From the NCBI RefSeq assembly GCF_022627325.1, contig NZ_JAETZZ010000005.1:1-64000 (forward strand): DNA of 64,000 nt, given 5' to 3'. How positions within the stretch are numbered: position 1 is the first letter of the stretch; every line of letters begins with the position of its first letter. Positions 56,443 to 63,726 of this stretch are shown one piece after another. This stretch comes from Pseudomonas putida. GTDB taxonomy: Bacteria > Pseudomonadota > Gammaproteobacteria > Pseudomonadales > Pseudomonadaceae. The notes beneath the pieces are model-generated. The model saw nothing but the letters and a program-made list of their open reading frames with translations. It made no database searches and had not been told where the DNA came from. A program made the translations under genes and the position numbers.

Positions 56443-56466
56443 ACGGATACAACCTGCAAAAAATTA
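56443..56466 (-). promoter_or_regulatory. Variant PvdS box for the minus-strand NRPS operon
   Basis: On the minus strand TAATT (56466-56462), 16 bases, CGT (56445-56443). TAATT differs from TAAAT at one position, so it may be a weaker promoter than the other boxes. It lies about 58 bases before the NRPS 3 start. Confidence 0.6.
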
Positions 56467-56503
56467 CCACCGCCAACCCCCTGGCCAGCGCTGGGCGGCG
56501 CGC

Positions 56504-56527
56504 TAAATTTCGCCACCCGCCCTTCGT
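56504..56527 (+). promoter_or_regulatory. PvdS iron-starvation box for the SCP2-cupin gene
   Basis: TAAAT at 56504-56508, 16 bases, CGT at 56525-56527, preceded by GC. It is divergent from the NRPS 3 box and 38 bases before the GTG at 56566. Confidence 0.9.
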
Positions 56528-56565
56528 TCCGTTCTCACACCCCTCCCCCACGAAGAGGCTGCGCC

Positions 56566-57696
56566 GTGGAACTGCAACCTTTGCTGAACAAGCTGTTCGC
56601 CAATGCCGGTGCCGTAGGCGTCGAAGGCATCTTCCAATTCATCTTCGGCCCGCAGCAGGCCTACTGGTGTGAAGCCGGTACCCGGCCGCGCACCGAAGCC
56701 GGCCGGCATGCAACGCCGGATGTCACCATCGAAGTCACCCAGCAGGACCTGCTGGGCATCATGGCCGGCAGCGCCAACGTCGAGGAGCTGTTTGCCGGCG
56801 GCCGGCTGAAAATCGGCGGCAACCTCGGCCTGGCCACGCTGCTGCCGCAAATCATCGACCTGGCGCGCAAGGGCGTGACGGCGCAGAAGACTGACATGAA
56901 CCAGCGCCATGTCACGCCACCGCGCTACAGCGAACGTGTGTCGGCCAGCCTGCCGCAGTTGACCGAAGTAGAACGAATCCCCGCCGCGCAACTGGATGTG
57001 GAGCGTTTCCAGCGCCACTATTTGCCGTACGGCACACCGGTGGTGATCAGTGACGCCCTGCGTGAGTGGAAGCTGTTCAACCTCGACCGCCAGGCTTCGC
57101 TGGAGCACTTCGCCGAACTGCAGGGCATCACCCGTCATGGCGACTACGTGAAGAAGACCTTCTCCACCGAGCGCGACTTTCGCGCCACGTCCATGGCAGA
57201 TTTCATCAACGCCCTGGACAACCCGCAGCCGCGTGACAGCAACGGCGAGCCACCGGCTTACATGGGCAACAACATCGTGCCTGCGCAGTTGCTCGAGCTG
57301 ATCCAGTACCCGCCCTACTTCGAGCGCTCGCTGTACATCGCACCGCGCATCTGGATCGGCCCCAAAGGCACCCTCACGCCGTTGCACCGCGACGATGCCG
57401 ACAACCTGTTCGCCCAGGTGTGGGGGGACAAGTCGTTCATCCTGGCGGCGCCCCACCATCGCCCGGCCCTGGGCACCTGGTCGACCTCGCCCAAGGGAGG
57501 CCTGGACGGCTGCGACTTCAACCCCGATGCACCGGATTATCAGCGCTTCCCCGAAGCGCGCGGGGTTACCTTCCTGCGGGTGCTGCTGCAGGCCGGGGAT
57601 CTGTTGTTTCTACCAGAAGGCTGGTTCCACCAGGTGGAGTCGGTATCGACATCGCTGTCTGTGAACTTCTGGGTCAACTCCGGGCGCGGCTGGTAA
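56566..57696 (+). CDS. SCP2-domain / cupin-8 (JmjC-like) fusion dioxygenase
   Basis: 376 residues from GTG 56566, with AAGAGG 8 bases upstream; the open frame runs much further left, but that part is antisense to NRPS 3. Residues about 15-105 look like an SCP2 sterol-carrier fold (TPDVTIEVTQQDLLGIMAG, LFAGGRLKIGGNLGLATLLPQ). The C-terminal half is a cupin-8 domain with iron ligands His274, Asp276 (PLHRDDADN) and His355 (GWFHQVES), so it is probably an Fe(II)/2-oxoglutarate hydroxylase. Its own perfect iron-starvation box ties it to pyoverdine production. The substrate is unknown: aspartate hydroxylation is already covered by NRPS 3. A similar gene next to pvdH in P. putida has been annotated as SyrP-like. 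Confidence 0.8.
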   Translation: MELQPLLNKLFANAGAVGVEGIFQFIFGPQQAYWCEAGTRPRTEAGRHATPDVTIEVTQQDLLGIMAGSANVEELFAGGRLKIGGNLGLATLLPQIIDLARKGVTAQKTDMNQRHVTPPRYSERVSASLPQLTEVERIPAAQLDVERFQRHYLPYGTPVVISDALREWKLFNLDRQASLEHFAELQGITRHGDYVKKTFSTERDFRATSMADFINALDNPQPRDSNGEPPAYMGNNIVPAQLLELIQYPPYFERSLYIAPRIWIGPKGTLTPLHRDDADNLFAQVWGDKSFILAAPHHRPALGTWSTSPKGGLDGCDFNPDAPDYQRFPEARGVTFLRVLLQAGDLLFLPEGWFHQVESVSTSLSVNFWVNSGRGW

Positions 57697-57740
57697 GCGG
57701 TAGCGAACGCGGCGGGCATGCCCCGCCAGTTCAAGTGAAA

Positions 57741-57775
57741 GCGGGCTTGCCGAGAAATGGGGCGCAGCGCGCCCC
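57741..57775 (+). repeat. Degenerate REP-like element
   Basis: GCGGGCTTGCCGAG followed by GGGGCGCAGCGCGCCCC keeps the two-hairpin plan of the REP family with several changes. It sits in the 86-base gap between convergent genes and may act as a terminator for both. Confidence 0.5.
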
Positions 57776-57782
57776 TCAGGGG

Positions 57783-59174
57783 TCAGACCGCCGCAGCCAG
57801 GGCCTGGGCAAAGCGCTGCGCCACCTCATCGACCTGCTGCGCAGTGATGATCAGCGGCGGCAGGAAGCGCACCACCGCACCGTGGCGCCCACCCAGCTCC
57901 AGAATGAGCCCGCGTTTGAGGCATTCGCGCTGCACCTTGGGTGCCAGTTCGCGATTGGCCGGCGGGTGGCCCAGCACGTCGCGCTGGCCCTGCACATCGA
58001 CCAGCTCGACCCCGAGCATCAGGCCACGCCCACGGATATCGCCCAACTGTGGATAGTCGCGTTGCAGCCGCTGCAGGTGATCACGCAGGCGCCGGCCCAT
58101 GGCCTCGGCATGCTCGGCCAGGCGATGCTCGACCAGGTAGTTGATCACCGCCGAACCCGCGGCCATGGCCATCTGGTTACCACGGAACGTGCCGGCATGG
58201 GCGCCCGGCTTCCAGGTGTCGAGCCAGTCGCGGTACACCACCACCGCCAGCGGCAGGCTGCCGCCAATGGCCTTGGACAGGGTGACCACATCGGGCACGA
58301 TGCCGGCGTGTTCGAAGGCGAACATCCGCCCGGTACGGGCAAAACCGCTTTGAATCTCATCGACGATCAGTGCCACGCCGGCCTGCTCGGTGATGCGCCG
58401 CACCCCCTTGAGCCATTCGACATCGGCAGGTATCACCCCGCCTTCGCCCTGCACCACCTCCAGGATCACGGCAGCGGGCAGCGGCACGCCGCTTTCAGGG
58501 TCCAGCAGCAGGTTTTCCAGGTAATGCAGATTGGCCTTGACCCCGGCTTCGCCACCCAGGCCGAACGGGCAGCGGTAATCGTAGGGGTACGGCATGAACT
58601 GCACCCCGTTGGCCAGCAAGGCACCCAGCGGTTGCTTGGGGCCATGACTGCCCATCAGGCTCAGCGCGCCCTGACTCATGCCATGGTAGGCGCCCTGGAA
58701 GGCCAGCACGGTGCTGCGCCCGGTGGCGCTGCGTACCAGCTTGAGCGCCGCCTCCACGGCGTCGGTCCCGGTCGGGCCACAGAACTGCACCTTGGCTTCA
58801 CGGCGCAGCGCTTCGGGCAGGATGCCGAACAGGTCCTGAACGAAGCGGTCCTTGACCGGCGTGGTCAGGTCGAGTGTGTGCAAGGGGATTTCATCGGCCA
58901 GGACACGCTGGATGGCCTCGATCACCACCGGGTGGTTATGGCCCAGGGCCAAGGTACCGGCGCCAGCCAGGCAGTCGATGAACTGCCTGCCCTCGACATC
59001 TTCGACATGGATGCCACGGGCGCGCTTGAGCGCCAACGGGATACGCCGCGGATAGCTGCGGGCGTTGGATTCCTGTCGCTGCTGGCGTTGCAGCAGGGGC
59101 GACTCGGTGAACTCGTACAGCGGTTGCGGCGCGCTGGCCGGCAGGACCTGGGCAAGGCTGGAAGCGGTCGACAT
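57783..59174 (-). CDS. pvdH: L-2,4-diaminobutyrate:2-oxoglutarate 4-aminotransferase
   Basis: 463 residues from ATG 59174 (MSTASSLAQVLP), after GAGGA; an in-frame extension to 59309 would cross the promoter. It is a class-III aminotransferase with FCGPTGTDAVEAALKL, FQGAYHGMSQG, VIVDEIQSGFARTG-type (LIVDEIQSGFARTG) and the PLP lysine in VVTLSKAIGG. PvdH makes diaminobutyrate from aspartate semialdehyde for the chromophore, where Dab is condensed with tyrosine by PvdL. A perfect iron-starvation box lies 51 bases upstream. Confidence 0.94.
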   Translation of the reverse strand: MSTASSLAQVLPASAPQPLYEFTESPLLQRQQRQESNARSYPRRIPLALKRARGIHVEDVEGRQFIDCLAGAGTLALGHNHPVVIEAIQRVLADEIPLHTLDLTTPVKDRFVQDLFGILPEALRREAKVQFCGPTGTDAVEAALKLVRSATGRSTVLAFQGAYHGMSQGALSLMGSHGPKQPLGALLANGVQFMPYPYDYRCPFGLGGEAGVKANLHYLENLLLDPESGVPLPAAVILEVVQGEGGVIPADVEWLKGVRRITEQAGVALIVDEIQSGFARTGRMFAFEHAGIVPDVVTLSKAIGGSLPLAVVVYRDWLDTWKPGAHAGTFRGNQMAMAAGSAVINYLVEHRLAEHAEAMGRRLRDHLQRLQRDYPQLGDIRGRGLMLGVELVDVQGQRDVLGHPPANRELAPKVQRECLKRGLILELGGRHGAVVRFLPPLIITAQQVDEVAQRFAQALAAAV

Positions 59175-59224
59175 GGGTAAATCCTCGCAAGCAAGCGAAT
59201 GTGCGGGTAGTTGTCGCTTGGAAA

Positions 59225-59248
59225 ACGCTTGGCTGGGAGGAGGATTTA
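59225..59248 (-). promoter_or_regulatory. PvdS iron-starvation box for pvdH
   Basis: On the minus strand TAAAT (59248-59244), preceded by GC, 16 bases, CGT (59227-59225). It supports the pvdH start at 59174. Confidence 0.9.
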
Positions 59249-59282
59249 GCGCTTGTTGTGGGATTTTTTGTGGCCTGTGCTG

Positions 59283-59306
59283 CCCAGTCGCCGGCAAGCC
59301 GGCGCC
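59283..59306 (-). repeat. Partial REP-like element
   Basis: Only the GCCGGCAAGCCGGC hairpin of the REP family is present, without the second stem. It lies between pvdH and the kinase gene, 61 bases from the full copy at 59367. Confidence 0.55.
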
Positions 59307-59366
59307 CACGCCGACCGTAGCGCTGCTCTGGACTGCGCGGCAAATGTCAGACCGTTAGCGTGCTCA

Positions 59367-59403
59367 GGGCTGCTGCGCAGCCCATCGCCGGCACAGCCGG
59401 CGC
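59367..59403 (-). repeat. REP-like element next to the kinase gene stop
   Basis: GGGCTGCTGCGCAGCCC, then ATC and GCCGGCACAGCCGGC. It ends 3 bases before the stop of the histidine kinase gene on the same strand and so lies just downstream of that transcript's coding part. Confidence 0.75.
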
Positions 59404-59406
59404 AGA

Positions 59407-60729
59407 TCAAGCGCCCGAGCGCGCCGGCACTTGCAGCACCACCCGCAAGCCATCGCTCTGGCTGTCGAAGCGCAAGCTGCCGGCACAGCGCTGCACGATC
59501 GCCTGGACGATCGCCAACCCCAGCCCGCAGCCACCGCTCTGGCCGTTGCGCCAGAAACGCTCGGTCAAGTGCTGCAGGTCATCAGCGGCAATACCAGGCC
59601 CATGGTCGCGCACCATGAAGCCAATCTGCCCATCGGCCATCTGCACCTCCAGTTCCACTTCCGAGTCACCGCCATGGCGCAAGGCGTTGTCCAGCAAGTT
59701 GCGCAGCGCCGCCACCGCCAGCGGTGCCGGCATACCGAGGTAGATGCGCGTGGCCTCCTCCGGCAGGCGCAGGACGATGCGCCGGTTATCACCCCCACCG
59801 GCATCCTGCACCGCCTGCCGGGCGACCTGTTCGGCGCTGCACTGCACGCCATCCTCGAACGACAGGCTGCCTTCGACCCGCGCCAGCAGCAGCAGTTGTT
59901 CCAGGGTCCGGTGCATGCGGTCGGTGCCCTGTTCTGCATGCTCCAGCGCCTGCTCGCGCACTGCGCCATCGGTCATGCGGGCCACCTGCAGGTGGGTCTT
60001 GATCGCCGTCAGCGGGCTGCGCAGTTCATGCGCGGCGTCGTCGGTCAGCCGGCGTTCGCGCTCCAGGGTCTGGGCGATGCGCAGAAACAGCTGGTTCTGG
60101 GTGTCGAGCAAGGGTTGCAACTCACTGGGCAAGCCCGCCACCTGCAACGGCTCCACGCTGTCGGCTCGCCGCCTGCGCAAGGCGTCACGCATGCGATTGA
60201 GCGGCTCCAGGCCTTTGCCCAGGCCGATCCACACAAGCCCCAGGCTGCCGAGCAAGGCCATCAGCACCGGCGCCGAGGCGGCCAGCAGGATGGACTGGTT
60301 GAGCGCCTCGCGCTCCATGTGGCGGTCGGCAGTGGTGATGCGCACATCGCCATGGTTGTAGGTGAAGGTACGCCACAGCGCGCCGTCGATGGTCTGGTCG
60401 CGGAAGCCGCTCTGTTCATCGTCCATGCCCCCATCATGCTTGTGGTTGCTGGCAAGGATCTCGCCGCGCAGCGAGCTGACCTGGCAGGCCATGCCGTCGG
60501 GCACGGTGAACTGGTCGGCTGAAAAATGCGCCTCTTCGCCCTTGGCGCTCAGAGGCTTGGGCAATTGATCGATCAGCCCCGCGACCATGCGCGCTGACGC
60601 CACCAGGCGCTGGTCGAGGGAGAACATCATCTGCTGGCGCAGGTCGCGCAGCATCCAGGCAGCCGCGAGCACCCAGATGATGATGAACGCACTGCCCAGA
60701 ATCAGGCTCAGGCGCACCCGCAGGCTCAT
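59407..60729 (-). CDS. Sensor histidine kinase, QseC/TctE-like
   Basis: 440 residues. Two membrane helices (about 7-27 and 147-170) bracket a periplasmic sensor region of about 120 residues. Then come HAMP-like residues, the phosphoacceptor His234 in DDAAHELRSPLTAIKTHL, and the ATPase motifs NLLDNALRHG, VRDHGPGI and GGCGLGLAIV. The stimulus is unknown. The start overlaps the response-regulator stop (ATGA), so both proteins come from one message. Its place beside pvdH is suggestive, but no PvdS box precedes this pair. Confidence 0.93.
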   Translation of the reverse strand: MSLRVRLSLILGSAFIIIWVLAAAWMLRDLRQQMMFSLDQRLVASARMVAGLIDQLPKPLSAKGEEAHFSADQFTVPDGMACQVSSLRGEILASNHKHDGGMDDEQSGFRDQTIDGALWRTFTYNHGDVRITTADRHMEREALNQSILLAASAPVLMALLGSLGLVWIGLGKGLEPLNRMRDALRRRRADSVEPLQVAGLPSELQPLLDTQNQLFLRIAQTLERERRLTDDAAHELRSPLTAIKTHLQVARMTDGAVREQALEHAEQGTDRMHRTLEQLLLLARVEGSLSFEDGVQCSAEQVARQAVQDAGGGDNRRIVLRLPEEATRIYLGMPAPLAVAALRNLLDNALRHGGDSEVELEVQMADGQIGFMVRDHGPGIAADDLQHLTERFWRNGQSGGCGLGLAIVQAIVQRCAGSLRFDSQSDGLRVVLQVPARSGA

Positions 60730-61409
60730 GATGCGGCTTCCTCTGGCGCCTGCGCCGGGCCAAGGCGGTAACCCAGGCCGCGCACGGTCTCGACGATGCT
60801 GTTGCCAAGCTTGCGGCGCAGGTGATGGATATGCACGTTGAGGGCGTTGCTTTCGACCTCGTCACTGAAGCCGTACACGCAGTCCTTGAGCTGCTCGCTG
60901 GACAGCACCCGGCCAGGGTTCTGCAGCAGGGCCTGGAGCAAGGCCTGCTCACGCCGCGACAGGTCGACCGGCTGACCGGCCAGGGTCGCTTCGCAGCTGC
61001 TGGGGTCGTAGCGCAGCGGGCCATGCTCGATCACGTTCACCGCCCGCCCCGCGACCCGCCGCAGCAAGGTGTGCAGGCGCGCGGCCAGCTCGCGCAGGTC
61101 GAAGGGCTTGAGCAGGTAGTCGTCGGCACCGGCCTGCAGGCCGTCGACCCGGTCAGTGACCGCATCGCGGGCGGTGAGCACCAGCACCGGCAGGTCGATG
61201 CCCTGCTGACGCAGGCGGCGCAACAGTTTGAGGCCGTCTTCGTCGGGCAGGCCGAGGTCAAGGATCATCACATCGAACTGCGCCGCCTGGAGCATGGCCC
61301 GGGCGGCAGCGGCGTTGGCTACGCGGTCGACGGTCAAGCCTTGGGCAGTGAGGCCGGCGCAGATGCCGCTGGCGATCAGGTCGTCGTCCTCGCAGAGCAG
61401 AACGTGCAT
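60726..61409 (-). CDS. OmpR-family response regulator
   Basis: 227 residues. The receiver domain has acidic residues Asp8-Asp9-Asp10, phosphoacceptor Asp51 (MILDLGLPDEDG), a switch Thr (VLVLTARDA) and Lys (DDYLLKPFDLREL). A winged-helix output domain follows (LSRREQALLQALLQNPGRVLSSEQL, NALNVHIHHLRRKLG, IVETVRGLGYRLG). It resembles the QseB/TctD group. It is the first gene of the two-gene signalling operon; targets are unknown. Confidence 0.95.
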   Translation of the reverse strand: MHVLLCEDDDLIASGICAGLTAQGLTVDRVANAAAARAMLQAAQFDVMILDLGLPDEDGLKLLRRLRQQGIDLPVLVLTARDAVTDRVDGLQAGADDYLLKPFDLRELAARLHTLLRRVAGRAVNVIEHGPLRYDPSSCEATLAGQPVDLSRREQALLQALLQNPGRVLSSEQLKDCVYGFSDEVESNALNVHIHHLRRKLGNSIVETVRGLGYRLGPAQAPEEAAS

Positions 61410-61659
61410 GGTGGGGGCTCCCGCAGTGGTGTGGCTGGCATTGCACTATGAAGGGATTAACGGGGAATTATGGGCCTTTTTCGCGCCATGGTGGGCATGC
61501 CGTTCAAGGCCGGTGAGCTCAGGCAGGGGCATCGGTCTTTTTGCACCATGATCATCTCCATTCGAAGACGATAAAGACTTTTCCTACAAGAACCACGGAA
61601 ATGATTACTTCCAAACCATGATGTGATTTCCCCTGCACAGCGCTGTCAGGGAGACACAC

Positions 61660-63003
61660 ATGTTTCTGAGCCACCTGGTGCCGTCATGGCACGAGATCGA
61701 GTCACGGGTCATCGATAAAGTGGGCTATCAGGGAGGCGCCCATTTCCGCACCCACCCTAACCAGCCAGTGGCTTCACTGTCACTCAACCTACGCCGACTC
61801 AGGGCGGTGCAGTCTGCCTTCAACCAGGCCGAATGGCAGGCCGCGCACATGCTGCGCCAGCGCTTCGCCGACCTGAACATCGCCGTCATCATTGACGAAC
61901 TGCTGATCGTCGTCAGGCAGATGGCGATGATCGTTGTCGGCAGCACGTTAACCGGCGGCGCGATTGGCGCCGGGATCGGGGCATTCGGCGCCGGTGCAGG
62001 GGCCATCCCCTTGGCCGGCACTGGCGCGACAGTGGGCCTCAAGGTCAGTGGCTGGATCCTGGGCGCACTGGGACTTGCCTCCATTGCCGAGTTCTTTATC
62101 GATGGTTTGCCCCGGATCGGCGAGTACTACATCGATGGTATCCGCATCGCCTGGGAGGGCACACGGGACGAAAGCCTTAACCCTTTCGGGCGGGATGATC
62201 CGCATGCAATTTCCAGGGCGGCCCATCACATTGCCTTGGGCCATGTGGAAGTGGTGGTTCTGCTATTGGGGGCAATGGTTTCGTACCTCACACGCGGTCG
62301 GGGCGATGCCCGGGTGCTGGCGCAGGAGATGGCGGCCAGCAGCAAGGGGGCGCGGCTTGGGCAATGGATGCTCAAGCATGAAGAAGGGCTGAAGAACCGG
62401 CCGGATTTGCAGGTGCCGGAGCGGCGTAAGGGGGCACTCGATGATCAACAGCCTTTACAAACGGGCCGACCGGACAACAAGGACAAAGACCACACTGTAG
62501 GTAAAGCCGCCATTATGGCTTTGCACAATGTAGAGTGTTTCAAGACAGGTAAGCTACCCACCTCAAAAACTGGAGAGTTCGAGCGGCAACTGGGAGGTCA
62601 GGAAAGGGGAATGAACCGTTTAACGGTCGATGAATTCTTGAAGAATATTGCTGACCCGATTTTAAGAAATCCGGCAAACGCCAAGCAGGCCCGAAGAGAT
62701 CAAGAGGATGCTTTTATAAATCGTTTTCTCGAGGAGCTTTTGGAAGACCACGATTTTATTGAGGCCGAGAACATTGCAATCAAAAAAGCCAAATCAGAGA
62801 TGTCAACCATTGCAGCCTTACACAATCCCGACCTGGTTGCCGGCGGTAAAGACGCCATCACTGACTTTGGTGACAGACAGGTCAACTCCACCATTGGCCC
62901 ACAATGGAAAAACAAGATTCACAACCTCGCCATCGCCGCTGAATCAGTGCCTGAATCAATGCGAAGCACCACATTCATGAATGTAAAACTACACAAATGC
63001 TAA
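61660..63003 (+). CDS. Tde-like DNase effector: glycine-zipper N-terminus + Ntox15-like domain
   Basis: 447 residues with ribosome site CAGGGAGA; no promoter was recognised in the 250-base gap before it. Residues about 75-145 are hydrophobic with a glycine zipper (TGGAIGAGIGAFGAGAGA) and may help membrane passage. Another hydrophobic stretch is at 193-208. From about residue 275 (VGKAAIMALHNVECF, GEFERQLGGQERGMNRLTVDEFL) the protein reads as Ntox15/polymorphic toxin type 15. Its HxxD motif is His388-Asn-Pro-Asp391 in ALHNPDLVAGGKD, and the end is NVKLHKC. Ntox15 proteins such as Agrobacterium Tde1 are DNases delivered by type VI secretion. No VgrG or PAAR gene is in view. The 3' part is AT-richer than the 5' part. 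Confidence 0.8.
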   Translation: MFLSHLVPSWHEIESRVIDKVGYQGGAHFRTHPNQPVASLSLNLRRLRAVQSAFNQAEWQAAHMLRQRFADLNIAVIIDELLIVVRQMAMIVVGSTLTGGAIGAGIGAFGAGAGAIPLAGTGATVGLKVSGWILGALGLASIAEFFIDGLPRIGEYYIDGIRIAWEGTRDESLNPFGRDDPHAISRAAHHIALGHVEVVVLLLGAMVSYLTRGRGDARVLAQEMAASSKGARLGQWMLKHEEGLKNRPDLQVPERRKGALDDQQPLQTGRPDNKDKDHTVGKAAIMALHNVECFKTGKLPTSKTGEFERQLGGQERGMNRLTVDEFLKNIADPILRNPANAKQARRDQEDAFINRFLEELLEDHDFIEAENIAIKKAKSEMSTIAALHNPDLVAGGKDAITDFGDRQVNSTIGPQWKNKIHNLAIAAESVPESMRSTTFMNVKLHKC

Positions 63004-63020
63004 CCTATCAAGAGATGATG

Positions 63021-63629
63021 ATGGACAGATTATTTAGCAGATTCATTGAAAAACTCGGCCCCCCTATTTGTCAGTTTCCGGTTACAAATGCGAGCATTGA
63101 CCTATACGCAGGGAGATTACCCCATCAACTTCTTGATTACTGGTCTCAACATGGCCAGTGTGGTTTTGGCAAAGGTATTTTCTGGCTGGTCAATCCCCAA
63201 GAGTACGACTGCGTCGTCAACGCTTGGTTAGAAAACACAAAATTTGCGAAATATGACAACTATCATCTCATTGCACGTAGCGCTTTCGGCGACCTTTACT
63301 TCTGGGGAGAGGAAACCGGGGCCTCACTAAAAATAAGCAGCATTCTTTCACGGTATGTGACCCGTACATCCGTATACACCGGCGAACAGCTTGATAAAGG
63401 CTTTCCTGCATTCCTTTTATCCATAAGCAAAGACTCTAACAATTACGGTGACTTGTTCGAACCTGCCTATCACAGGCTCGGCCCTCTCGCACCGGACGAA
63501 ATGTACGGTTTTGTTCCAGCCGTAATGCTGGGCGGCCCTAACACACTTGAACATCTTGCGAAACTTAAAGCCGTAGAGCACCTGCTCTTACTATCAAAAA
63601 TTACAAGCCTTCAAGGTTACGACCAATGA
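63021..63629 (+). CDS. GAD-like/DUF1851 immunity protein, Tdi-like
   Basis: 202 residues from ATG 63021, 6 bases after AAGAG. An ATG at 62997 overlaps the toxin stop and is in frame, but the shorter start aligns with the paralogue at 63727. The N-terminal half is GAD-like (LPHQLLDYWSQHGQCGFGKG, FWLVNPQEYDCVVNAWL, HLIARSAFGDLYFWGEE). The C-terminal half is DUF1851-like (FPAFLLSISK, YHRLGPLAPDEMYGFVPAVMLGG, LEHLAKLKAVEHLLLL). This is the architecture of Tdi proteins that neutralise Tde DNases. It follows the toxin directly, so it should be its cognate antidote. AT-rich codon use resembles the toxin C-terminus. Confidence 0.8.
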   Translation: MDRLFSRFIEKLGPPICQFPVTNASIDLYAGRLPHQLLDYWSQHGQCGFGKGIFWLVNPQEYDCVVNAWLENTKFAKYDNYHLIARSAFGDLYFWGEETGASLKISSILSRYVTRTSVYTGEQLDKGFPAFLLSISKDSNNYGDLFEPAYHRLGPLAPDEMYGFVPAVMLGGPNTLEHLAKLKAVEHLLLLSKITSLQGYDQ

Positions 63630-63726
63630 AACCCACTTGGCACAGCCATCAGACCTTATGCCCTCCGCCCCACCGTGTAATACCGGAATTTTGCCATACC
63701 CAGCATAACTAAAAAGGAATAAAACA

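Noticed and set aside
56566..57696. Calling the cupin gene the aspartyl beta-hydroxylase of the cluster
   Set aside because: It has a cupin-8 fold with His-x-Asp...His and an SCP2 domain. The aspartyl hydroxylase type is the TauD-like domain fused to NRPS 3.
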